From Brevibacillus migulae (GTDB lineage Bacteria; Bacillota; Bacilli; Brevibacillales; Brevibacillaceae), in the NCBI RefSeq assembly GCF_004521915.1, contig NZ_SDKD01000026.1, positions 1 to 47,764 on the forward strand: DNA of 47,764 nucleotides, read 5' to 3'. The position numbers and the translations under genes were made by a program. This document shows positions 41,366 through 47,764 of this stretch, piece after piece. A model generated the notes under the pieces. That model searched no databases. It saw only the letters and a list, made by a program, of their open reading frames with translations, and was not told the DNA's origin. Each line of letters starts with the position of its first letter. The first letter of the stretch is position 1.

Positions 41366-41773
41366 TTACGAGAGGAGCCGTTTGTATAGATACCAACTCA
41401 GCCAGGTGCCCAAGAGAATCCAAATCACAATAAATGAGATCCCTGTCACCCAGTTTTTTGGTTTTCCTTTCGCCATCAGCTCCTGCGCCTTTGCCCGACA
41501 ATCGCTGATCACCTCTTCAGGGATCAGCTTCAGCGCTAACCAAATCCCTAAGGGAACGAGAATGATATCATCCAAATAGCCAAGGATCGGAATAAAGTCA
41601 GGGATGAAATCGATTGGACTGAAGGCATAGGCTACCACACAAATCGCAAATAGCTTCGCATGCCAGGGAACACGCTGATCCTTGTAAGCAAAATAAAGGA
41701 CGAATGCTTCCCGCTTCAATAACTTGGCTTTGCTTTTTATTAGCTGAAATACGGATGTCGTTTGTTCTCCCAT
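41366..41773 (-). CDS. DUF1232 (YkvA-like) membrane protein
   Basis: A 135-residue protein with a DUF1232 core: AVVAYAFSPIDFIPD-type sequence (here CVVAYAFSPIDFIPDFIPI) followed by LGYLDDIILVPLGIWLALKL. Those conserved Asp/Pro residues mark the YkvA family. A C-terminal hydrophobic segment (GISFIVIWILLGTWLSWYLY) anchors it to the membrane. ATG 41773 (MGEQTTS) is chosen because GGGGTGAT precedes it; upstream in-frame codons lack a site. Function is not established. It stands alone between the phosphoesterase and ECF-transporter genes. Confidence 0.85.
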   Translation of the reverse strand: MGEQTTSVFQLIKSKAKLLKREAFVLYFAYKDQRVPWHAKLFAICVVAYAFSPIDFIPDFIPILGYLDDIILVPLGIWLALKLIPEEVISDCRAKAQELMAKGKPKNWVTGISFIVIWILLGTWLSWYLYKRLLS

Positions 41774-41877
41774 CTTATCACCCCAAGAGTTATGGTACTG
41801 GAGTGCCCGTACCGAATCAAGAAACATACGATTATGGAAAAACGTTTGAAGTGCGGGATCAGCTGCAGAAAAACTGC

Positions 41878-41924
41878 AACAGGGGCAGTCGAGGATTTTT
41901 CATCCTTGTCTGCCCCTGTTTTCT
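41878..41924. terminator. Bidirectional rho-independent terminator
   Basis: AACAGGGGCAG pairs with CTGCCCCTGTT, with additional GAGGAT/ATCCTT pairing near the loop, then T residues on the plus side. On the minus strand it lies downstream of the ECF S-component gene. Confidence 0.75.
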
Positions 41925-41963
41925 TTGATCGGTGATCGTTCCTAAAAAGGTGTCACCACTATA

Positions 41964-42485
41964 TTATCCAACGATTTTTTTTAAGCGTCCTGCAATTGGC
42001 ACGACAATGATACCGGCCACGGCGACTTGAAGAATGTTTCCAGGGACAGAGCCAAATGGCTGTATCCAGTTGCCATAGAGGATCACTTCGGTAAAGTAGT
42101 AGCCCACGATTTTAATGATCAGCGCCACGACCACTGCCAGCGCGTATACGAGCACTCTTTTCCCTGGTACCTTTTCGGCGATGAGGCCGGCTACATAACC
42201 CATCGTGCCTACGATGATGAATGTAAACGGCGCCCATGCTGTCCAACCAGAGATGATATCGAATAAGCCCATTCCGAAAGCGCCTGCTAACGCTCCCGTT
42301 CTTTTGCCGAAAACAAAGGCTGCCAGAAAAAGAGGCACGTTCCCCAGATGGATGAGCCCGCCGTTCCCCATGATGGGAAGCCGTAGGTTAATGAACATTG
42401 TCGCTGCTAAGGTAAAAGCGATGAAAAGGGCATTGATGACGATGGTTTTTGTTGTCGTGGTACTTCTCGGCGTGAATGAATCCAT
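41964..42485 (-). CDS. ECF transporter S component
   Basis: A 173-residue membrane protein of the ECF substrate-binding (S) family (COG4720/HmpT-like). It has about six hydrophobic segments. The signature region is INLRLPIMGNGGLIHLGNVP, LFLAAFVFGKRTGALAGAFG and GLFDIISGWTAWAPFTFIIV. Such proteins capture vitamins or their precursors and are energised by a shared EcfAA'T module encoded elsewhere. ATG 42485 follows GAGG with a 7-base gap. The substrate is not evident; thiamin precursors are one family precedent. No vitamin riboswitch was recognised upstream, but a dyad (42510-42539) is. Confidence 0.88.
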   Translation of the reverse strand: MDSFTPRSTTTTKTIVINALFIAFTLAATMFINLRLPIMGNGGLIHLGNVPLFLAAFVFGKRTGALAGAFGMGLFDIISGWTAWAPFTFIIVGTMGYVAGLIAEKVPGKRVLVYALAVVVALIIKIVGYYFTEVILYGNWIQPFGSVPGNILQVAVAGIIVVPIAGRLKKIVG

Positions 42486-42509
42486 ATGATAGCCTCTTTC
42501 CTTTTTTTT

Positions 42510-42539
42510 AAGTATTATCATACTCCGAATAGGATACTT
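42510..42539. promoter_or_regulatory. Inverted repeat upstream of ECF S-component gene
   Basis: AAGTAT (42510-42515) is inverted as ATACTT (42534-42539), with an internal ATACT between them. It lies in the divergent gap to the EamA gene, where a repressor such as a vitamin-sensing regulator could bind. Confidence 0.4.
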
Positions 42540-42663
42540 AATAAATATACTTCATACGATTTACCTGAACATGGTTTTGGGAGCCAATCTTCATATGGAC
42601 TTTTCTGTAACACTGATGTACGATAGCGCTAAAAAATCAATTGAGGCTGAAAGAAGGCGCAGC

Positions 42664-43575
42664 ATGATCAGATCATACCTGCTTTTGCTTTTTTGTGTCA
42701 CATTGTGGGGCAGCAATTTTGTGTTCGGCAGCATTCTGGTCCAGCATTTTCCGCCATTGTTTCTGGCTGATGTCCGCTTGCTTTGCACATCCACATTTTT
42801 GGTGGCATACGCATATGCGGCAAAAAAGTTTGTCAAAATCGGGCGTAAAGAATGGGGATTGTTGCTTCTGCTCGGTCTGATCGGCACCTTGGCAAACCAG
42901 ACCGCTTATTTCAACGGTTTGTTAACGACAGATGCCACCACCGCGTCATTGATTCTTTCTCTCGCCCCCATATTAACCGGGGCATTGGCTTCGCTGTTTT
43001 TGAAAGAGAAGTTTACAGGAAAAATGATGATTGGATCTGGGCTGGCTCTCATCGGCACTTTTTTTGTAGTAGGGACTGGAGTGAATTTTGCTTCATCAAA
43101 AGGCATCCTGCTGATTATGATTGCGATGATTACATTTTCCTGCTCGATCATCATCACCAGAAAGCTGACAGAAACCATCCAACCGTTCATTGCGACGGTT
43201 TATTCCACCGTGGCTGGCACTTTGTTCCTGACGCCTGCTGCGCTGCTGTCCGTTGATTTCTCCACTCATATTCCTCATGAAGTCTGGGTATGGTCGCTCC
43301 TGGTGGCCACAGCGGTTCTCATGCAGGGAGTGTGCTCGATTGTATGGAATCAGCAGTTAAAGATCGTGGGTACAGGGCGAGCAGCCATTTTCCTTAATCT
43401 GCAGCCTTTCGTGGCCATGCTGGTAGGCTTTCTGCTGCTAGGCTCCACGGTAACGGCTGTCCAGATGACAGGATCTCTGTTGATCGTGGCTGGAGTGATT
43501 GTAGCGACGATGCACTGGGGCAAGGCTGGTAAAAATCAATCTGCCGTCCTCGAGAAAAAAGCGGAGTCCATGTAA
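42664..43575 (+). CDS. EamA-family (DMT) transporter
   Basis: A 303-residue integral membrane protein with ten predicted helices and two EamA repeats. The N terminus SYLLLLFCVTLWGSNFVFGS is typical, as are FNGLLTTDATTASLILSLAP, ILTGALASLFLKEKF and the second repeat GTGRAAIFLNLQPFVAMLVG. It probably transports small metabolites; the substrate is unknown. ATG 42664 is chosen because AGAAGG lies 6 bases upstream; earlier in-frame ATG codons run through the divergent promoter region. It is divergent from the ECF S component and unrelated in detail to the EamA gene at 26343. Confidence 0.88.
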   Translation: MIRSYLLLLFCVTLWGSNFVFGSILVQHFPPLFLADVRLLCTSTFLVAYAYAAKKFVKIGRKEWGLLLLLGLIGTLANQTAYFNGLLTTDATTASLILSLAPILTGALASLFLKEKFTGKMMIGSGLALIGTFFVVGTGVNFASSKGILLIMIAMITFSCSIIITRKLTETIQPFIATVYSTVAGTLFLTPAALLSVDFSTHIPHEVWVWSLLVATAVLMQGVCSIVWNQQLKIVGTGRAAIFLNLQPFVAMLVGFLLLGSTVTAVQMTGSLLIVAGVIVATMHWGKAGKNQSAVLEKKAESM

Positions 43576-43616
43576 GTGGTCTTCATCTCTTCCAGAACGG
43601 AATAAAATGATTTCAC

Positions 43617-43649
43617 GAGGCTGTCGCGATCCAAGCGGCAGCCTCATTT
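43617..43649 (+). terminator. Rho-independent terminator (weak tail)
   Basis: GAGGCTGTCGC pairs with GCGGCAGCCTC (one mismatch), followed by ATTTTG. It ends the EamA gene. Confidence 0.6.
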
Positions 43650-43765
43650 TGCGAACGAGCAAGGAAGCTTCTGAAAAATAGCGGAATGCCCCCCTCTTCC
43701 GGAACCTAATTCGGATGGCACCGTAATACAATGTAAGCATGATGAAGGGAAACGGAGGGGAAGAC

Positions 43766-44734
43766 GTGAAAGCGATCGTATACGAGCGTTATGGGCCGCC
43801 GGATGTGCTTCAGCTGCGGGAGGTCGCCAAGCCGGCACCGAAGCACGACGAGATTTTGATACAGGTGCATGCGACTACCGTGACTGCGGGGGATTGCCGC
43901 ATACGCAGGGCAGATCCTTTCCTGGCGAGGATGTTCAATGGTCTGTGGAGACCGAGGCGAATCAACATTCTCGGCTTTGAACTGGCGGGCGTGGTCGAGT
44001 CGACGGGCAGCAGCGTTTCACGATTCAAGCCGGGAGATGCCGTCTATGCCGCCTGCGGATTCGGCTTTGGCGGGTATGCCGAATACAAATGCTTGCCCGA
44101 GAACGGTGCAGTCTCGCTCAAGCCCGCGAACATGACATTCGAGGAGGCGGCCGCAGTTCCGATCGGCGCTTATACGGCCCTGCAATTCTTACGGAAGGGC
44201 AACATCCAACGCGGCGGTCGCGTGCTTGTATACGGGGCTTCCGGCAGCATCGGGACATATGCGGTGCAGCTCTCCAAGCATTTTGGCGCGGAAGTAACTG
44301 CAGTATGCAGTACGTCTAATGTAGAGCTGGTGAGATCGCTGGGAGCCGACCGAGTCATCGATTATACAAGAGAAAAGCTCGGGGATACCGGCACAGCCTA
44401 CGATATCATTTTCGATACGGTCGGGAAGAGCCCATTCCATGCTTGCCTCAAGCATCTGACCCCGAACGGCTTCTACCTGCGAGCGGTACATATGAACCCT
44501 GTGCCGCTCATTTACGGGCTATGGGTAAACCTGACGAGCGGCAAGAAGGTCATTGGCGGAACGGCGAGGGAAAACGCGGAAGACTTGATGTATTTGAAAG
44601 AGCTGATCGAGGACGGCAAGCTACGTGCGGTGATCGACCGACGTTACCCGCTGGAGCAAGCACCGGAGGCCCACCGCTATGTGGATCAGGGGCATAAAAA
44701 AGGCAATGTAGTGTTAACCATACGGGAAAGCTGA
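43766..44734 (+). CDS. Zinc-independent MDR oxidoreductase (quinone reductase-like)
   Basis: A 322-residue medium-chain dehydrogenase/reductase. It begins MKAIVYERYGPPDVLQLREV, the quinone-oxidoreductase/enoyl-reductase pattern. The catalytic-domain stretch GFELAGVVESTGSSVSRFKP, then GDAVYAA, is followed by the cofactor domain with VLVYGASGSIGTYAVQLSKH, an NADPH-binding motif. No structural zinc Cys cluster is present, as in quinone reductases. The GTG start at 43766 is chosen because GGAGGGG lies 5 bases upstream; an ATG at 43739 would place that site within the gene. It probably reduces quinones or enones; the substrate is unknown. It is monocistronic. Confidence 0.88.
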   Translation: MKAIVYERYGPPDVLQLREVAKPAPKHDEILIQVHATTVTAGDCRIRRADPFLARMFNGLWRPRRINILGFELAGVVESTGSSVSRFKPGDAVYAACGFGFGGYAEYKCLPENGAVSLKPANMTFEEAAAVPIGAYTALQFLRKGNIQRGGRVLVYGASGSIGTYAVQLSKHFGAEVTAVCSTSNVELVRSLGADRVIDYTREKLGDTGTAYDIIFDTVGKSPFHACLKHLTPNGFYLRAVHMNPVPLIYGLWVNLTSGKKVIGGTARENAEDLMYLKELIEDGKLRAVIDRRYPLEQAPEAHRYVDQGHKKGNVVLTIRES

Positions 44735-44903
44735 AAGGATCCGCTTTGGCGGGCCGGTTCCGATTATCCGATAGGAAATAGCCAAAATGATGAGCGCTGG
44801 CATTCTAGCTAGTGCTTTTTCTTTTTTAATCGACACGCGATCTTATGATAAAATGGGAGTGGCAAAGGTTGTATGCATCTTTCATAGAAGAGCAGGGATG
44901 GTC

Positions 44904-45053
44904 ATGATGAAAGTCGTAATCAGGGAATGTGCCACGAATCGAGTAGTCAAGGAAGTGGAATGCAAAGGCAAAGATGAGGCATTGGTCAAGGAAAGAGAAA
45001 TGAATATTGGTCTTGATCATGAGCAGTATTACACGGAGATTATGACAAATTAA
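44904..45053 (+). CDS. Small hypothetical protein (49 aa)
   Basis: A 49-residue product opening MMKVVIRECATNRVVKEVEC, then KGKDEALVKEREMNIGLDHE. ATG 44904 follows GCAGGG. It is charged and compact, with a pattern of short strands followed by a helix (a beta-beta-alpha guess). It contains two Cys. The codon use looks like that of neighbouring genes. No family is recognised. Earlier in-frame starts from 44787 would run through the promoter region. Confidence 0.5.
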   Translation: MMKVVIRECATNRVVKEVECKGKDEALVKEREMNIGLDHEQYYTEIMTN

Positions 45054-45368
45054 AACAGAAAAACCTGCTTCCGGAAAGCGGAGCGTTGTTCATCTCCAAC
45101 ATACACCAGTTCGTCTCAGCTGATGAGGTCGCGAGGTGTCTATATATTGGAAGCGGCAAGCCAAAGCCACATTCCCTGCAAATAGCCGGGATATGGCCTT
45201 GGTTTTTCTATGTTCCCAGCGTTTTTTGGACGGTGTCTGCCTTCTTTCCTGTGTGTAATTCATTACTGAAATTTACCGGTTTTTCAATTGCATTTAACTA
45301 TCAAATAATAGCAAATATTTTATTCTAGAAATAATAGTGATAAACTAGGATTAGATAGTATTGATTCA

Positions 45369-45434
45369 GAAAAGATGGGTAACTAGGTTACCCCTTGCTT
45401 GCGTGGAGTTAAGCAGGAGTGCCTGCATCTTTTC
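45369..45434 (+). ncRNA. Candidate structured leader RNA upstream of mqo
   Basis: GAAAAGATG (45369-45377) pairs perfectly with CATCTTTTC (45426-45434), closing a compact three-way junction. Inside, GGTAAC (45378-45383) pairs with GTTACC (45387-45392), and CTTGCTT (45394-45400) pairs with AAGCAGG (45411-45417). Alternatively GCAGG (45413-45417) pairs with CCTGC (45422-45426) to form a hairpin followed by ATCTTTTCTT, like a terminator. The two folds exclude each other. It lies 30 bases before the mqo start. No known riboswitch class is recognised. The rest of 45054-45368 is AT-rich and holds no supported gene. Confidence 0.45.
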
Positions 45435-45464
45435 TTCAAATATTAGCGAGTTAGGACGGTAAAA

Positions 45465-46967
45465 ATGAGTAACAGACAAACCAAAACAGACGTTATCTTA
45501 ATTGGTGCCGGAATCATGAGTGCGACTTTGGGGACATTGCTGAAAGAATTAGTACCTGACTGGAACATTACCGTGTTTGAAAAGCTGGAAAACGCAGGAG
45601 AGGAAAGTTCCAACGAATGGAATAATGCGGGAACGGGGCATGCCGCACTATGCGAGCTGAACTACACCGTCGAAAAATCGGACGGATCCATAGATGTGAG
45701 CAAAGCTCTAAGCATTAATGAACAGTTCCAGGTTTCAAAGCAGTTTTGGTCTTATCTTGTAGAGAGCAACCTGATCCGTAATCCCCAAGACTTTATTATG
45801 CCATTGCCTCATTTGAGCTTAGTCCAAGGGGAAGACAATGTAACGTTCTTAAAAAAGCGGTTTGAAGCACTGAATCACAACCCACTGTTTGCAGGGATGG
45901 AATTTTCCGATGACCCCGGAAAACTGATGGAATGGATTCCGCTTATCATGAAAGACCGCATATCGAATGAACCGATAGCGGCAACGAAAATCGACTCTGG
46001 GACTGACGTCAACTTCGGTGCTTTAACACGCATGCTGTTTGACCACTTAAAGCGTAAAAACGTCGATATCAAATACAAGCATAGTGTTGATGATATCAAA
46101 CGTTCTGGCGACGGATCGTGGGAATTGAAAGTGCGCAATGTTGATAGCGGTGCTGTCGAACGCCATACTGCAAAGTTCGTGTTCATCGGTGGCGGTGGAG
46201 GAAGCCTGCTTTTGCTGCAAAAATCCGGTATTCCTGAGGGGAAACATATCGGAGGATTCCCGGTAAGCGGACTGTTTATGGTGTGCAAAAATCCGGAGGT
46301 TGTCGCACAGCATCATGCAAAAGTGTACGGTAAGGCTAAGGTTGGCGCTCCGCCAATGTCCGTACCGCATCTTGACACCAGATTTATCGACAATAAAAAG
46401 TCGTTGCTCTTTGGACCGTTTGCCGGCTTCTCTCCAAAGTTTTTAAAAACCGGTTCCATGTTTGATTTGTTGGGTTCCGTAAAGCCGGATAATGTCTTGA
46501 CGATGTTGGCGGCTGGTGCCAAAAATGTTCCGCTAACGAAATATTTGATCCAGCAAGTGATGTTATCGAAAGAAGAACGCATGGAGGAGTTACGCGAGTT
46601 TATCCCGAGCGCCAAGAGCGAGGATTGGGATATCGTGGTAGCGGGCCAGCGTGTGCAAGTTATCAAAGATACAGTCAAGGGCGGCAAAGGAACACTCCAA
46701 TTTGGAACAGAATTGATCAGTGCCGCTGATGGCTCGATTGCTGCATTGCTCGGTGCTTCTCCGGGTGCTTCAACCGCGGTTTCCGTCATGCTTGACTTAA
46801 TAAAAAAATGCTTCCCGCAGCATATCCAAGAGTGGGAACCGAAATTAAAAGAAATGATTCCATCTTATGGCGTATCACTGCTGGAAAAACCAGAGCTCAT
46901 CGACGAAATTCAAACTTCGACAGGGCGGACGCTTGGTTTAACCAAGGAACTGGCCCTCGTCAATTAG
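45465..46967 (+). CDS. mqo: Malate:quinone oxidoreductase
   Basis: A 500-residue FAD-dependent malate:quinone oxidoreductase, a membrane-associated TCA-cycle enzyme that oxidises malate to oxaloacetate and reduces quinone. The FAD motif DVILIGAGIMSATLGTLLKE is at about residues 9-28. It is followed by the family signature SSNEWNNAGTGHAALCELNY. Later blocks are KFVFIGGGGGSLLLLQKSGI, PEGKHIGGFPVSGLFMVCKN and FGPFAGFSPKFLK. It is full length. The ribosome binding site before ATG 45465 is weak (AGGACGG), and the leader contains a strong structured element, so expression may be controlled at RNA level. The terminator at 46989-47036 follows. Confidence 0.96.
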   Translation: MSNRQTKTDVILIGAGIMSATLGTLLKELVPDWNITVFEKLENAGEESSNEWNNAGTGHAALCELNYTVEKSDGSIDVSKALSINEQFQVSKQFWSYLVESNLIRNPQDFIMPLPHLSLVQGEDNVTFLKKRFEALNHNPLFAGMEFSDDPGKLMEWIPLIMKDRISNEPIAATKIDSGTDVNFGALTRMLFDHLKRKNVDIKYKHSVDDIKRSGDGSWELKVRNVDSGAVERHTAKFVFIGGGGGSLLLLQKSGIPEGKHIGGFPVSGLFMVCKNPEVVAQHHAKVYGKAKVGAPPMSVPHLDTRFIDNKKSLLFGPFAGFSPKFLKTGSMFDLLGSVKPDNVLTMLAAGAKNVPLTKYLIQQVMLSKEERMEELREFIPSAKSEDWDIVVAGQRVQVIKDTVKGGKGTLQFGTELISAADGSIAALLGASPGASTAVSVMLDLIKKCFPQHIQEWEPKLKEMIPSYGVSLLEKPELIDEIQTSTGRTLGLTKELALVN

Positions 46968-46988
46968 ACTGTACATCAGATAAAAGAG

Positions 46989-47036
46989 AAAGCGGCCTTC
47001 GTCCTGTATACCATGGGACAAAGGCCGTTTCGTTTT
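46989..47036. terminator. Rho-independent terminator
   Basis: GCGGCCTT..GTCC pairs with GGAC..AAGGCCGT across an internal loop, then TTTCGTTTT. It ends mqo. Confidence 0.8.
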
Positions 47037-47077
47037 GCCAGCAAATGAAAGCAAAATGATTTTCCTAATTTTGGCCG

Positions 47078-47107
47078 TTGATTTATCTGTATACGATCGG
47101 TTATATT
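47078..47107 (+). promoter_or_regulatory. Promoter of the tRNA array
   Basis: TTGATT (47078-47083) and TATATT (47102-47107) at 18 bp, followed 66 bases later by the first tRNA gene. Confidence 0.5.
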
Positions 47108-47173
47108 ATAAATCCGGCCATCAAGTGGTGGCCCAATGGAAAGAAACCTATCAATCTTGCTAGAAACTTTCAT

Positions 47174-47250
<77 letters not shown>

Positions 47251-47304
47251 TTTTCCATTGATTTGGGGCAACAAGATTTGATAGAATCAAAGTCCAAACG
47301 ATTA

Positions 47305-47381
47305 TGGGGCTGTAGCTCAGTTGGGAGAGCGCCTGCCTTGCAAGCAGGAGGTCATCGGTTCGATCCCGTTCAGCTCCACCA
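47305..47381 (+). tRNA. tRNA-Ala(TGC)
   Basis: Acceptor GGGGCTG/CAGCTCC, D-arm GCTCAGTTGGGAGAGC, anticodon TGC at 47338-47340, and encoded CCA at 47379-47381. Confidence 0.97.
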
Positions 47382-47390
47382 TGATCATAT

Positions 47391-47466
47391 TCCTTGGTAG
47401 CTCAGTTGGTAGAGCAATCGGCTGTTAACCGATCGGTCGGGGGTTCGAGTCCCTCCCAAGGAGCCA
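47391..47466 (+). tRNA. tRNA-Asn(GTT)
   Basis: Acceptor TCCTTGG/CCAAGGA, anticodon GTT at 47424-47426 (CTGTTAA), T-loop GTTCGAGTC and encoded CCA at 47464-47466. Confidence 0.97.
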
Positions 47467-47472
47467 CCATAT

Positions 47473-47565
47473 GGATGGATGTCCGAGCGGCCGAAGGAGC
47501 ACGATTGGAAATCGTGTAGGCGGTGTCGAACCGTCTCGTGGGTTCAAATCCCACTCCATCCGCCA
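47473..47565 (+). tRNA. tRNA-Ser(GGA)
   Basis: A 93-base class II tRNA with a long variable arm. Acceptor GGATGGA/TCCATCC, anticodon GGA at 47507-47509, and encoded CCA. Confidence 0.96.
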
Positions 47566-47575
47566 TGAAAGTCTT

Positions 47576-47649
47576 GGCCCGTTGGTGAAGCGGTTTAACA
47601 CAGCAGCCTTTCACGCTGTCATACAGGGGTTCGAATCCCCTACGGGTCA
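47576..47649 (+). tRNA. tRNA-Glu(TTC)
   Basis: Acceptor GGCCCGT/ACGGGTC, anticodon TTC (CCTTTCACG), T-loop GTTCGAATC. Unlike its neighbours, the 3' CCA is not encoded (CTA follows the discriminator A). Confidence 0.94.
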
Positions 47650-47656
47650 CTAGAGA

Positions 47657-47707
47657 CCCCACAAAGTGACGGTAAGCTTCGAAGCTGATTCCGAGTACTT
47701 TGTGGGG
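47657..47707. repeat. Cruciform-like spacer between tRNA-Glu and tRNA-Val
   Basis: CCCCACAAAGT (47657-47667) is perfectly inverted as ACTTTGTGGGG (47697-47707). The loop contains a perfect 12-base palindrome AGCTTCGAAGCT (47675-47686). It could guide processing of the tRNA precursor or be a mobile palindromic repeat. Confidence 0.7.
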
Positions 47708-47727
47708 ACCCCAAAACAACTTAATCT

Positions 47728-47764
47728 GGAGGCTTAGCTCAGCTGGGAGAGCATCTGCCTTACA
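47728..47764 (+). tRNA. tRNA-Val(TAC), truncated by window end
   Basis: The 5' acceptor strand GGAGGCT, D-arm AGCTCAGCTGGGAGAGC and the anticodon arm with TAC (CTTACA) are present; the 3' half lies beyond the window. Confidence 0.85.

Noticed and set aside
45086..45328. 80-codon frame upstream of mqo
   Set aside because: It has a non-ATG start without a ribosome binding site, odd composition and no resemblance to a protein family; it lies in the AT-rich mqo leader region.
47402..47719. Minus-strand open frame of 105 codons across the tRNA genes
   Set aside because: It is the complement of tRNA-Asn, -Ser and -Glu; motifs such as GFEP and WEGLEPPTDRL are a well-known artefact of translating tRNA T-arms.

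Overview
The window looks like chromosomal DNA of a Gram-positive, spore-forming Paenibacillaceae-type bacterium, most likely a Brevibacillus. The evidence is a spoVR gene, strong AGGAGG-type ribosome binding sites, B. subtilis-like AraR and LicT/SacT regulatory sites, Fur boxes, rho-independent terminators after most genes, and a Bacillus-style tRNA array at the right end. The genus is inferred; no rRNA gene is present to confirm it.

Layout. 1-2400: a probable IS end, two small hypothetical genes, an alpha/beta hydrolase, and two decayed gene remnants (DoxX-like and RidA-like). 2535-3881: a membrane-anchored DJ-1/PfpI-type protein. 3960-12700: an L-arabinose/pentose block with araA, araB (carrying an in-frame amber codon), araR, and a ChvE/GguA/GguB-type sugar ABC transporter. 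Six AraR-like operators and a cre-like site tie the block together; araD is not in the window. 12800-15540: a FAD-dependent phytoene-desaturase-like oxidoreductase, an HxlR regulator and a divergent metallo-beta-lactamase-fold hydrolase. 15600-22560: a sucrose/levan cluster with a RAT/terminator switch, three tandem GH68 levansucrases, a sucrose-type PTS EIIBC and a BglG/SacT-type antiterminator.

22600-27600: a His-rich FixH/YtkA-like lipoprotein facing a Fur-controlled flavodoxin, then a translationally coupled DinB-GNAT pair, a CGNR zinc-finger regulator, an EamA transporter and a short unknown gene. 27634-34322: PepF-type oligoendopeptidase, a 1008-residue secreted multidomain nuclease, and an unusual GGDEF-histidine kinase fusion. 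34400-41800: DUF423 protein, SpoVR, a chemotaxis receptor, a MarR-regulated two-gene operon, a secreted metallophosphoesterase and a DUF1232 protein. 41960-46970: an ECF-transporter S component, a second EamA transporter, an MDR-type quinone reductase, a small protein, and malate:quinone oxidoreductase behind a strongly structured leader. 47078-47764: tRNA genes Ile-Ala-Asn-Ser-Glu-Val, the last one cut by the window end.

How they work together. Arabinose isomerisation and phosphorylation and the sugar ABC importer would be co-induced by arabinose through AraR, but the araB amber codon questions whether kinase is made. In the sucrose block, extracellular sucrose would be polymerised or hydrolysed by secreted levansucrases and imported by the PTS, whose activity would set the phosphorylation state of the antiterminator that opens the levansucrase terminator. 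The most unusual observations are the araB amber codon, the three levansucrases with His at the SacB Arg360 position, the H269Q change in the antiterminator, the structured mqo leader, a repeated palindrome with a compensatory base-pair change, and the gene ghosts at 1996-2374.
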